Shown: one piece after another, positions 1-7,107 of the stretch
How the letters are laid out: each line of letters begins with the position of its first letter
Numbering within the stretch: the stretch's first letter is position 1
From: Pseudomonadota bacterium
Lineage (GTDB): Bacteria > Pseudomonadota > Alphaproteobacteria > Sphingomonadales > Sphingomonadaceae
Assembly (NCBI GenBank): GCA_023422695.1
Contig: JAFAGN010000044.1
Span: 1 to 12,308 of the forward strand
Length of the DNA stretch: 12,308 nt
Direction: 5' to 3'
Notes under the pieces: generated by a model
What the model was told of the DNA's origin: nothing
Database searches by the model: none
Seen by the model: only the letters and a program-made list of their open reading frames with translations
Made by a program: the position numbers and the translations under genes

Positions 1-19
1 TACCCTACCTCTCCCGCGC

Positions 20-44
20 CCCCCGCCTTCGCGGGGGCGACGAT
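20..44. repeat. Interspersed GC-rich palindromic repeat, copy 1
   Basis: This 25-base unit is identical to 6559-6583. Its core forms a hairpin: CCCCCGC, a CTTC loop, then GCGGGGG, followed by a CGACGAT tail. It ends two bases before an ATG (46) that lies in frame with dnaE. Two exact copies 6.5 kb apart, both in non-coding gaps, indicate a dispersed REP-like element rather than chance. The surrounding bases 1-87 hold nothing else I can identify apart from the dnaE start. It may have a second arm beyond the left edge of the window. Confidence 0.75.
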
Positions 45-87
45 TATGCCATGGTCGAATCGCCGCCGCCGCGTTAGCGTCACCCCC

Positions 88-3000
88 ATGGCCTACAGCC
101 CCTTTGTCCCCCTGCGCGTCTTTTCCAGTTTCACCATGCTGGAGGGGGCGATCGAGCCCAAGGCGATTGCCAAGGCGGCGCGCGAGCGGGGTTTTCCGGC
201 GATCGCGATCTGCGACCGCAACGGGCTGTACGGTGCGATGGCGTTTGGCGAGGCGTGCAAGGCGGCGGGGGTGCAGCCGATCGTCGGCGCGCTGCTCAGC
301 GTCGCGCGGCCGGGGCAGCGGCTGGCGAATGGCGCGCCGCTGATCGACTGGCTGGCGCTGTTTGCGCAGGACGAGGCGGGTTACAATAATCTGTGCGCGC
401 TGGTGTCGGCGGCGCATCTGGGGCGCCCGGTCGAGCAGGAGCCGCACGTTACGGTCGCCGATATGGCGGGCAAGACCGACGGGCTGATCTGCCTGACCGG
501 CGGCGGCGAGGGCGCGCTGGCGCGGCTGCTGGCGGGTGAGCAGAAGACGGCGGCGGACGATTATGTCGAGCAGCTCGAGGCGTTATTCGACGGACGACTG
601 TATATCGAATTGTCGCGGCGGAACGATGCGACCGAAATGGCCGCCGAAAACGCCCTGATCGATCTCGCTTATGCGCGCGCGCTGCCGCTGGCCGCGACCA
701 ATCCGGCGAATTTTGTCGAGCCGCAATTTCACCCCGCGCACGACGCGATGCTGTGCATCGCGCAATCGGCCTATGTCGAAAGTGAGGACCGGCGCGTGTC
801 GAGCCCCGAGGCGTGGCTGAAGCCCGCCGAGGCGATGGAGGATGCGTTTTCGGATCTGCCCGAAGCGATCCGCAACACGCTCGTCATCGCGCAGCGCTGC
901 GCGTTTATGGCGCCGAAGCGCGCACCGATCCTTCCCAGCCTGGCGGGGGACCGCGAGGGCGAAGCGGCGCAGCTGAAGGCCGACGCGCACGCAGGGCTGA
1001 CGGCGCGGCTGGCGCTTTATTCCGACCTCACCGACGAAGACCGCCAGTCCTATGTCGAACGGCTCGACTTCGAGGTCGACGTCATCACTCAGATGGGGTT
1101 CCCCGGTTACTTCCTGATCGTTGCCGATTTCATCAAATGGGCGAAGGCGCAGGATATTCCGGTGGGACCGGGGCGCGGGTCGGGCGCGGGCAGCGTCGTC
1201 GCGTGGGCGCTGACGATTACCGATCTCGATCCCTTGAAGCTTGGGCTGCTGTTCGAACGCTTTCTCAATCCCGAGCGCGTGTCGATGCCCGACTTCGACA
1301 TCGATTTTTGTGAAACGCGGCGCGGCGAAGTCATTCGCTATGTGCAGGAAAAATATGGCCGCGATACCGTGGCGCAGATCATCACCTTCGGGAAGCTGAA
1401 GGCGCGGGCGGTGCTCAAGGATACCGGTCGCGTGCTCCAGATGAGCTATGGCCAGGTCGACCGGCTGGCAAAGCTGGTGCCGAACCATCCGACCGATCCG
1501 TGGACGCTTGAGCGCGCGCTGAACGGCGTCAGCGAGCTAATGACCGAGTATAAGCAGGACGACGGAGTGCGCCGCCTGTTCGACATGGCGCGCCAGCTGG
1601 AAGGCCTGCCGCGCCACAGTTCGACCCACGCTGCAGGCGTGGTGATCGGCGATCGCCCGCTCGACCAACTGGTCCCGCTGTATCGCGACCCGAGGTCGGA
1701 CATGCCGGTGACGCAGTTCGACATGAAATATGTCGAAAGCGCCGGGCTGGTGAAATTCGACTTTCTGGGCCTGAAAACGCTGTCGGTGCTGAAAGAGGCA
1801 CGGCGCCTGCTTGCGCTGCGCGGCATCGACGTCGATCTCGACGCGCTGTCGTGGGACGACCCGGCGGTGTACGAGCTGCTCCAGCGCGGCGAGACGGTCG
1901 GGGTGTTCCAGCTGGAATCCGAGGGGATGCGGCGGACGCTGTCGGCGGTGAAACCGACAAATTTCGGCGACATCATCGCGCTCGTCGCGCTGTACCGTCC
2001 GGGGCCGATGGACAATATCCCGCTGTTCGGGGCGCGCAAGAACGGTCGCGAGCCGATCGCCTATCCGCACCCGCTGCTCGAGGAGATCCTGTCCGAGACA
2101 TACGGCATCTTTGTCTATCAGGAACAGGTGATGCAGGCGGCGCAGATCCTGGCGGGCTACAGCCTGGGCGGCGCCGACCTGCTCCGCCGCGCAATGGGCA
2201 AGAAGGTCCAGGCGGAGATGGACGCGCAGCGCGACACCTTCGTCAAAGGGTGCGGCGAGCATAATGGCATCGACGCCAAGGCGGCGAACGAGCTGTTCGA
2301 CTTGATCGACAAGTTCGCGGGCTATGGTTTCAACAAGAGCCATGCCGCCGCCTATGCCTTGCTGTCGTATCAGACGGCGTGGCTGAAGGCGCATTATCCT
2401 CATGAATTTTTCGCCGCCTCGATGTCGTTCGACAGCCATCAGACCGACAAATTGTCGATCTTTATCGACGACATGCGGCGGCTGGGGGTGGCGGTGGCGC
2501 CGCCGTCGATCAACGAGAGCGAAGCCGATTTTTCGGTCGGGCAGAGCGACGAAGGGCTGGCGGTGCGTTACGCGCTCGGCGCGCTGAAAGGCGTCGGCGA
2601 ACGCGCGATGGAGGCGCTGGTCGCCGAGCGGCGCGCGCGCGGCGATTTCACCAGCCTGGACGATTTTGCCAGCCGGATCGATCCCAAGCTGCTTAACCGG
2701 CGCCAGATCGAGGCGCTGGCGGGGGCGGGAGCGTTCGACGGGGTCGAACCCAATCGCCCGCGCGCCTATGCCGGCGCCGAAAGCCTGCTCGCTTGCGCCA
2801 ACAGCTCGGCGCACGAGCGCTCGACCGGGCAGGGCGGGCTGTTCGGCGGCGACATCGACGTCGCGCCGGTGCTGCAACTGCCCGCGGCAGAGCCGTGGAC
2901 GCTCGCCGAGCGGATGACGCGCGAGAAGGAAGCGTTTGGTTTCTATTTCTCGTCGCACCCGGTCGAACAATATGAGGCGATCGTCGCGGCGCGCGGCGCG

Positions 3001-3576
3001 CGCAGCTATGGCGACATCTGCGCCAATGTCGAAATGACCCCCGGCACGCGCATCCCGATGATGATGGCGGGCATGGTCGAAAACGCCAAGGCGCGCGTGT
3101 CGCAGCGCGGCAACCGCTTCCTGAACCTGACGCTGTCCGACCGCAGCGGGCAGTTCCAGTCGAGCTGTTTCGACGAGCAGACGTGCAAGCTGCTGGAGAC
3201 GTTGGCGGTGGATGGCGGCTGTGCGATGCTGTCGGTCGAGCTCGACCTGCTGGAAGGCGAAGAGACGCCGCGCGTGACGGTGCGCGGTGCGCAGCCGCTG
3301 GCCGAGATTGCGGCGACCGCCGCGCTGGAGCTGACGTGCCGCGTGACGCTGGCCGAGGCGATTACCGAGATGGCGCGGCTGCTGGAGAAGCGCGACGATG
3401 CGCGCGGGCGCGTGATCGTGGTGACCGAGGATAGCGCGGCGGGCAGCGACATCCGCATCAATCTGGGCCGCGGCTTTGCGCTGGGTCCCGACTTGGTGGC
3501 GCGGCTGGAGACCGTCGCGGGGATCAGCGAAACCGCGCTGTCGCTGGTCACACCGCGCGATTTTCGGGTGCGCTGA
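88..3576 (+). CDS. dnaE: DNA polymerase III alpha subunit, replicative DnaE1 type
   Basis: This is the catalytic subunit of the chromosomal replicase. The 1162-residue product has the family order: N-terminal PHP domain (about 1-270), polymerase palm/fingers with the PGRGSGAG nucleotide-binding loop (about 364-371), a helix-hairpin-helix region (KGVGERA, about 834-840) and a C-terminal OB fold (about 985-1035). The three catalytic aspartates are visible as D402 and D404 in PDFDIDF and D558 in KFDFLGL, matching D401/D403/D555 of E. coli. QGGLF at 915-919 fits the internal beta-clamp-binding motif. The start at 88 (MAYSPFVPLRV) aligns with E. coli DnaE. An upstream in-frame ATG at 46 would add 14 Arg-rich residues adjoining a repeat, and neither start has a convincing Shine-Dalgarno. 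PHP metal ligands are degenerate (LRVFSSF instead of an HxH pattern), so proofreading should come from a separate epsilon subunit. The N-terminus is unlike the SOS-induced DnaE2/ImuC type. Confidence 0.97.
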   Translation: MAYSPFVPLRVFSSFTMLEGAIEPKAIAKAARERGFPAIAICDRNGLYGAMAFGEACKAAGVQPIVGALLSVARPGQRLANGAPLIDWLALFAQDEAGYNNLCALVSAAHLGRPVEQEPHVTVADMAGKTDGLICLTGGGEGALARLLAGEQKTAADDYVEQLEALFDGRLYIELSRRNDATEMAAENALIDLAYARALPLAATNPANFVEPQFHPAHDAMLCIAQSAYVESEDRRVSSPEAWLKPAEAMEDAFSDLPEAIRNTLVIAQRCAFMAPKRAPILPSLAGDREGEAAQLKADAHAGLTARLALYSDLTDEDRQSYVERLDFEVDVITQMGFPGYFLIVADFIKWAKAQDIPVGPGRGSGAGSVVAWALTITDLDPLKLGLLFERFLNPERVSMPDFDIDFCETRRGEVIRYVQEKYGRDTVAQIITFGKLKARAVLKDTGRVLQMSYGQVDRLAKLVPNHPTDPWTLERALNGVSELMTEYKQDDGVRRLFDMARQLEGLPRHSSTHAAGVVIGDRPLDQLVPLYRDPRSDMPVTQFDMKYVESAGLVKFDFLGLKTLSVLKEARRLLALRGIDVDLDALSWDDPAVYELLQRGETVGVFQLESEGMRRTLSAVKPTNFGDIIALVALYRPGPMDNIPLFGARKNGREPIAYPHPLLEEILSETYGIFVYQEQVMQAAQILAGYSLGGADLLRRAMGKKVQAEMDAQRDTFVKGCGEHNGIDAKAANELFDLIDKFAGYGFNKSHAAAYALLSYQTAWLKAHYPHEFFAASMSFDSHQTDKLSIFIDDMRRLGVAVAPPSINESEADFSVGQSDEGLAVRYALGALKGVGERAMEALVAERRARGDFTSLDDFASRIDPKLLNRRQIEALAGAGAFDGVEPNRPRAYAGAESLLACANSSAHERSTGQGGLFGGDIDVAPVLQLPAAEPWTLAERMTREKEAFGFYFSSHPVEQYEAIVAARGARSYGDICANVEMTPGTRIPMMMAGMVENAKARVSQRGNRFLNLTLSDRSGQFQSSCFDEQTCKLLETLAVDGGCAMLSVELDLLEGEETPRVTVRGAQPLAEIAATAALELTCRVTLAEAITEMARLLEKRDDARGRVIVVTEDSAAGSDIRINLGRGFALGPDLVARLETVAGISETALSLVTPRDFRVR

Positions 3577-3589
3577 CCCCGGTTCACGC

Positions 3590-3617
3590 TTGCGTAAAGC
3601 GGCATCCTCGCCTTATC
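3590..3617 (+). promoter_or_regulatory. Weak possible promoter for the acyl-CoA ligase
   Basis: TTGCGT (3590-3595) and CTTATC (3612-3617) are separated by 16 bases in the 70-base gap between dnaE and the ligase. Both hexamers match the sigma-70 consensus only partly, so the ligase may equally be read through from dnaE. No terminator-like hairpin is evident between the two genes. Confidence 0.2.
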
Positions 3618-3630
3618 CCTTGGGGAAACA

Positions 3631-3638
3631 AGAGAGGA
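3631..3638 (+). promoter_or_regulatory. Ribosome binding site fixing the ligase start
   Basis: AGAGAGGA lies eight bases before ATG 3647. It supports that start over a longer in-frame reading that begins inside dnaE at 3476. An out-of-frame ATG at 3639 is too close to the site to be used well. Confidence 0.7.
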
Positions 3639-3646
3639 ATGCCGAA

Positions 3647-5254
3647 ATGTCCGGAATGCAAAGCCAGCCGCTGCTGGTCACCAGCCTGATCGACCATGCC
3701 GCGCGCGAACATGCGGGACGCGAGATTGTGTCGCGCTGGGCCGATGGCAGCGTGACACGATCGAACTGGGGCGAGGTGGGGGGCGACGCCCGGCGCTTTG
3801 CCGCGGCGATGGTCCGGCTGGGGATGCAGAAGGGCGATCGGATCGCGACGCTGGCGATGAACCACGGCCACCATCTGGTCAGCTGGTACGGCAGCGCCGG
3901 CATGGGCGGGGTGCTGCACACGGTGAACCCGCGGCTGTTCGACGAGCAGCTGGTCTATATCATCAACCATGCCGAGGACCGCGTGCTGCTGTTCGACGCG
4001 ATGTTCCTGCCGATCGTCGAGCGGCTGCGCAGCCAACTGCCGACGGTCGAGCATTTCATCCTGTTCGATGCGCCCGCGCAGGGCGATTACCTGTCCTATC
4101 GCGACCTGATCGATGCCGAGGATGGCAGTTTTGAATGGGTAGAGCTGGACGAGCGCGATCCCGTCGGCCTCTGCTACACCAGCGGCACGACGGGCAATCC
4201 GAAGGGCGTATTGTACGAGCATCGTTCGAACGTCATCCACGCGATCACCGAGATTCAGCCCGACGTGTTCGACATGTCGAACCGTAGCGTGATCCTGCCG
4301 ATCGTGCCGATGTTCCATGCCAACAGCTGGGGTATCCCGTTCGCCGCAGCGACGGTGGGGGCAAAGCTGGTGTTTTCGGCGACCAACGACGCGGCGGTGC
4401 TGTGCGACCTGATGCACGGCGAAGGCGTTACGCACAGCGCCGGGGTGCCGACGGTGTGGATCGCGATGTTCGCGCATATGGACGCGACAGGCATCGATTA
4501 TGGCAAGCTGCACCGCGTTATCATCGGCGGATCGGCGTGTCCGCGCGCGATGATCGAACGCTTTATGAAGGCAGGGATCGACGTCGGCCATGCGTGGGGC
4601 ATGACCGAAACCAGCCCGATCGGCACGATGGGCAAGCGCCCGTGGAACTGGGACGAGATGAGTTTCGACGAGCGGGTCGATGTGGTGGCGCGCCAGGGCT
4701 GTCCGCCGTTCGGGGTCGAACTGCGCATCGTCGATGACGAGGATAACGAACTGCCGCGCGACGGGGTGAGCAGCGGGCGGCTGCAATGCCGCGGACCGTG
4801 GATCATCCAGCGTTATTTCAAGGCCGATGCCGACGCCGCGGACGCCGACGGGTGGTTCGACACTGGCGACGTGTCGGTGATCCACCCCGACGGTGTCATG
4901 CAGATAACCGACCGGGCAAAGGACGTGATCAAGTCGGGCGGCGAATGGATTTCGTCGATCGAGCTGGAAAATGCCGCGGTCGGTGCGCCGGGGGTGCAGG
5001 AAGCGGCGGCGGTTGGCGTCTATCACCCGAAGTGGGACGAGCGGCCGATTCTGTTGATCGTGAAAAAGCCGGGCGCCGAGGTGAGCGAGGCGAGTGTCGT
5101 CGAGTACCTTAAGGACAAGATCGCCAAATGGTGGCTGCCGGATGAAGTCGTGTTCGTCGACGAACTGCCGCACACGGCGACGGGGAAGATTTTGAAGCGG
5201 CAGATTCGGGATAATTATAAGGATTATAAGCTGAAGTCATTGGCGGGGGTGTAG
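3647..5254 (+). CDS. AMP-forming acyl-CoA synthetase (fatty-acid CoA ligase, DmdB/FadD-like)
   Basis: This 535-residue member of the ANL adenylating superfamily activates a carboxylic acid with ATP to an acyl-adenylate and then to the CoA thioester. Visible motifs are the phosphate loop YTSGTTGNPKG (177-187), GMTET (318-322), the hinge-region TGD with D408, R423 in DRAKD, and the catalytic C-terminal lysine K514 in TATGKILKR. Length is normal for the family. The opening (QPLLVTSLIDHAA, EIVSRWADG) resembles enzymes annotated as 3-(methylthio)propionyl-CoA ligase (DmdB) and medium/long-chain fatty-acid CoA ligases. Sequence alone does not settle the acid used, and a general fatty-acyl role is the safer reading. 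It starts 70 bases after dnaE in the same direction. With ETF-QO encoded further along, it fits fatty-acid beta-oxidation, but the two are not in one operon. No signal peptide or membrane span is seen. Confidence 0.93.
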   Translation: MSGMQSQPLLVTSLIDHAAREHAGREIVSRWADGSVTRSNWGEVGGDARRFAAAMVRLGMQKGDRIATLAMNHGHHLVSWYGSAGMGGVLHTVNPRLFDEQLVYIINHAEDRVLLFDAMFLPIVERLRSQLPTVEHFILFDAPAQGDYLSYRDLIDAEDGSFEWVELDERDPVGLCYTSGTTGNPKGVLYEHRSNVIHAITEIQPDVFDMSNRSVILPIVPMFHANSWGIPFAAATVGAKLVFSATNDAAVLCDLMHGEGVTHSAGVPTVWIAMFAHMDATGIDYGKLHRVIIGGSACPRAMIERFMKAGIDVGHAWGMTETSPIGTMGKRPWNWDEMSFDERVDVVARQGCPPFGVELRIVDDEDNELPRDGVSSGRLQCRGPWIIQRYFKADADAADADGWFDTGDVSVIHPDGVMQITDRAKDVIKSGGEWISSIELENAAVGAPGVQEAAAVGVYHPKWDERPILLIVKKPGAEVSEASVVEYLKDKIAKWWLPDEVVFVDELPHTATGKILKRQIRDNYKDYKLKSLAGV

Positions 5255-5275
5255 TTTTACCGTCGCACAAATTTT

Positions 5276-5351
5276 CGTCATTTCGAGCGAAGCGTAGCAA
5301 TCCAGGGCGGTTTACGCCACTCTGGATTGCTTCGCTGCGCTCGCAATGACG
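5276..5351. repeat. Long imperfect inverted repeat in a convergent gap (interspersed repeat family)
   Basis: Arms 5276-5305 and 5322-5351 are complementary at 27 of 30 positions, and the 16-base loop contains a further GGCG/CGCC mini-stem (5306-5309 with 5315-5318). The arm core, AGCAATCCAG preceded by GTCATTTCGAGCG, resembles a repeat I recall as widespread between genes of alphaproteobacteria; that is recollection, not a search. It fills most of the 101-base gap between two converging genes, starting 21 bases after the ligase stop and ending 4 bases before the radical SAM gene's stop. It could act as a bidirectional transcription barrier, although neither side has a clean T-tract. Confidence 0.8.
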
Positions 5352-5355
5352 AGGA

Positions 5356-6444
5356 CTAAAACAGCTCCATCTGTCCGTCTCGCTCGGGCGGCCTGAACAA
5401 ATCGGCGCGCAGCGGCGGGAAGCGCCGGTCCATGCCATGTTCGCGCGCGGCGCGCTTGACCCGCGTGCGGATCAGCTGTGCCCACACACCTTGCCCCTTC
5501 ATGCGGGTGAAGAACCCCGCGTCATTGTCGCGCCCGCCGCGGATGTCCTGGACCATGTGCATCACCTTGTCGGCGCGGTCGGGATAATGGGCGGCGAGCC
5601 AGGCGCGGAACAGGGGTGCGACCTCGAACGGCAGGCGCATCAGGATGTACGAGGCGCGGATGGCGCCCGCCTGCGCAGCGGCGGCCATGATTGCCTCGAT
5701 CTCGTGATCGGTGATCGCGGGGATGATCGGCGAGATATTGACCTGTGTCGGCACCCCGGCGTCGATCAGCGCGCGGATCGCGGCGAGGCGGCGTTTCGGG
5801 TGCGGGGCGCGCGGTTCGAGCGTGCGCGCGAGGGCGGGGTCTAGCGTGGTGACTGAGATCGCGACGCCGACCAGATTGTCGCGCGCCATATCGGCCAGCA
5901 GGTCGATGTCGCGCAGCAACCGGTCGGACTTAGTGGTGATCAGCAGCGGGTGGCGCGTTTCGGCGAGCACCTCGATCACCGACCGGGTGATACCCCATTC
6001 GCGCTCGATCGGTTGGTAGCCGTCGGTGTTGGTGCCGATCGCGAGCGGCGCGGGGGTGTAGCCGCGCTTGGCCAGTTCGGCGCGCAGCAGTTTCGCGGCG
6101 TCGGGCTTGGCGAACAGGCGGCTTTCGAAATCGAGGCCGGGCGACAGGTCGTGAAAGGCGTGGGTCGGGCGCGCGTAGCAATAGATGCAACCATGTTCGC
6201 AGCCGCGATAGGGGTTGATCGAGCGGTCGAAACCGATGTCGGGCGAGGTGTTGCGCGCGATGATCGATTTGGGGTGTTCGACGGTGACGGTGGTGCGCAG
6301 CGGCGGCGGCGCGCCGTCGATCAATTCGGCGTTGTCGAGCCAGTCGCCGTCGGGCTCGCGATCGAGCGATCCGGTGCGCGTCGGGCGCGGGTTGGCGGGG
6401 GCGCCGCGGCCGGAGATCGGGGGGAGGGGTTTGGCGGGTTCCAC
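5356..6444 (-). CDS. PA0069-family radical SAM protein (SplB/COG1533-like)
   Basis: This 362-residue radical S-adenosylmethionine protein carries the [4Fe-4S] motif Cx3Cx2C as C82, C86 and C89 in GCEHGCIYCYARP. The following YARPTHAF, the GTNTDGYQPIER segment (about 137-148) and LITTKSDRLLRD place it in the spore-photoproduct-lyase-like PA0069 family. The N-terminal PPISGRGAPANP stretch is also typical. The substrate is unknown. The family is often labelled 'DNA repair photolyase' by distant similarity to SplB, which is not proof. The start is GTG, preceded in frame by a stop eleven bases upstream, so the reading cannot be extended; no strong Shine-Dalgarno is seen. A LexA-type box lies just upstream (6469-6483), suggesting DNA-damage control. 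It lies downstream of moaB in the same direction, but an 88-base hairpin and the box separate them, so it is probably its own unit. Confidence 0.93.
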   Translation of the reverse strand: MEPAKPLPPISGRGAPANPRPTRTGSLDREPDGDWLDNAELIDGAPPPLRTTVTVEHPKSIIARNTSPDIGFDRSINPYRGCEHGCIYCYARPTHAFHDLSPGLDFESRLFAKPDAAKLLRAELAKRGYTPAPLAIGTNTDGYQPIEREWGITRSVIEVLAETRHPLLITTKSDRLLRDIDLLADMARDNLVGVAISVTTLDPALARTLEPRAPHPKRRLAAIRALIDAGVPTQVNISPIIPAITDHEIEAIMAAAAQAGAIRASYILMRLPFEVAPLFRAWLAAHYPDRADKVMHMVQDIRGGRDNDAGFFTRMKGQGVWAQLIRTRVKRAAREHGMDRRFPPLRADLFRPPERDGQMELF

Positions 6445-6468
6445 TGCCGCACTTTATCTGTCTAATGA

Positions 6469-6483
6469 GAACAAATAAAGAAC
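6469..6483 (-). promoter_or_regulatory. Putative LexA (SOS) box upstream of the radical SAM gene
   Basis: On the plus strand this reads GAAC-AAATAAA-GAAC, which is GTTC-TTTATTT-GTTC toward the gene. It is a perfect match to GTTC-N7-GTTC, the LexA recognition pattern established for Alphaproteobacteria. The A/T-only spacer and A/T-rich surroundings stand out in this GC-rich window. It lies 25-39 bases before the GTG start, where bound repressor would block transcription initiation. No other gene start is nearby on either strand. Binding is inferred from pattern and position. Confidence 0.75.
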
Positions 6484-6492
6484 AAATTGTTT

Positions 6493-6580
6493 GTCGCCCC
6501 CGCGGAGGAGGGGGCCGCTAGCGGCTTACGCAGCGGCGCGGAGAAGGGCGGTCAGCGGCCCCCGCCTTCGCGGGGGCGAC
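6493..6580. repeat. Paired REP-like palindromes forming an 88-base hairpin, copy 2
   Basis: Arms 6493-6519 and 6554-6580 are complementary at 25 of 27 positions, around a 34-base loop. The right arm alone is a CCCCCGC-CTTC-GCGGGGG hairpin, and the 25 bases 6559-6583 are identical to 20-44. This is a head-to-head pair of the same unit, the arrangement of a BIME-like element. It lies directly after moaB (the last shared base is part of the moaB stop codon) and before the LexA box. It could end transcription of the UDG-transglycosylase-moaB unit or protect its mRNA 3' end. No T-tract is present. Confidence 0.85.
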
Positions 6581-6582
6581 GA

Positions 6583-7107
6583 TCATTCGGTAAGCCGCGG
6601 CATCAGGTCGACGAAGTTGCAGGGGCGGTTGCGGCTGTCGAGCTGGGTTGCCAAAATGCCCTCCCATGCGTCGTTCACCGCCCCCGTCGAGCCCGGGAGT
6701 GCAAAGATATAGGTGCCGCGGGCGACAACTGCGCAGGCGCGCGACTGGATCGTCGAGGTACCGATCGTCTGGTAGCTCAGCCAGCGGAACAGCTCGCCGA
6801 ACCCCGGAATGTCCTTGCCGTCGAGCCGGTGCAGCGCTTCGGGCGTCACGTCGCGCCCCGTCAGTCCGGTGCCGCCGGTGGTGATGACCACATCGACGTC
6901 CGGGTCGTCGATCCAGTTGTGGAGGCGCGAGACGATCAGGTCGGTCTCGTCCTTGATGATGGCCCGCGCCGCCAGAACATGGCCTGCGCTGGTCAGCAAT
7001 TCTTCGAGCTTGTCGCCCGAGCGATCGTTGGCCGCGCTGCGGCTGTCCGAAATCGTCAGCAGTGCGATCCGCACCGGCTTGAACGTCAGGCTTTCGTCAA
7101 TCGGCAT
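6583..7107 (-). CDS. moaB: Molybdenum cofactor biosynthesis protein MoaB
   Basis: This 174-residue protein of the MoaB/Mog family acts in the step that adenylylates molybdopterin ahead of molybdenum insertion. Visible family features are the N-terminal strand RIALLTISDSR (13-23), the MPT-binding TTGGTG loop (76-81) followed by GRDVTPEA, and the PGSTGAV segment (138-144) with downstream AW. The size is that of a single-domain MoaB with no fused MoeA. ATG 7107 is preferred because AGGTGG sits eight bases before it; a GTG at 7119 would add four residues. The start overlaps the last 11 bases of the transglycosylase gene, so the two are probably translationally coupled. No other cofactor-synthesis gene is in the window. 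MoaB and MogA can be hard to separate by sequence. Confidence 0.93.
   Translation of the reverse strand: MPIDESLTFKPVRIALLTISDSRSAANDRSGDKLEELLTSAGHVLAARAIIKDETDLIVSRLHNWIDDPDVDVVITTGGTGLTGRDVTPEALHRLDGKDIPGFGELFRWLSYQTIGTSTIQSRACAVVARGTYIFALPGSTGAVNDAWEGILATQLDSRNRPCNFVDLMPRLTE

Noticed and set aside
46..87. dnaE starting at ATG 46
   Set aside because: It would add MPWSNRRRRVSVTP, which matches nothing in DnaE proteins and directly adjoins a repeat. The start at 88 aligns with E. coli DnaE within one residue at the catalytic aspartates.
583..2970. Long open frames antisense to dnaE (up to 477 codons)
   Set aside because: They arise because high-GC codon usage removes stops from the opposite strand. 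They are rich in Arg/His/Pro, show no recognisable domain, and lie wholly under a certain dnaE.
3584..5173. 529-codon minus-strand frame under the acyl-CoA ligase
   Set aside because: It is the mirror of a well-supported ligase gene and has low-complexity composition with no domain. The plus strand carries all catalytic motifs.
3647..5254. Firm assignment as 3-(methylthio)propionyl-CoA ligase (DmdB)
   Set aside because: The N-terminal resemblance is real, but the same subfamily includes general fatty-acyl-CoA ligases and no other DMSP-pathway gene is in the window.
5276..5351. Classical rho-independent terminator
   Set aside because: The arms are far longer than usual and no T-tract follows on either strand; it is better described as a repeat element that may hinder read-through.
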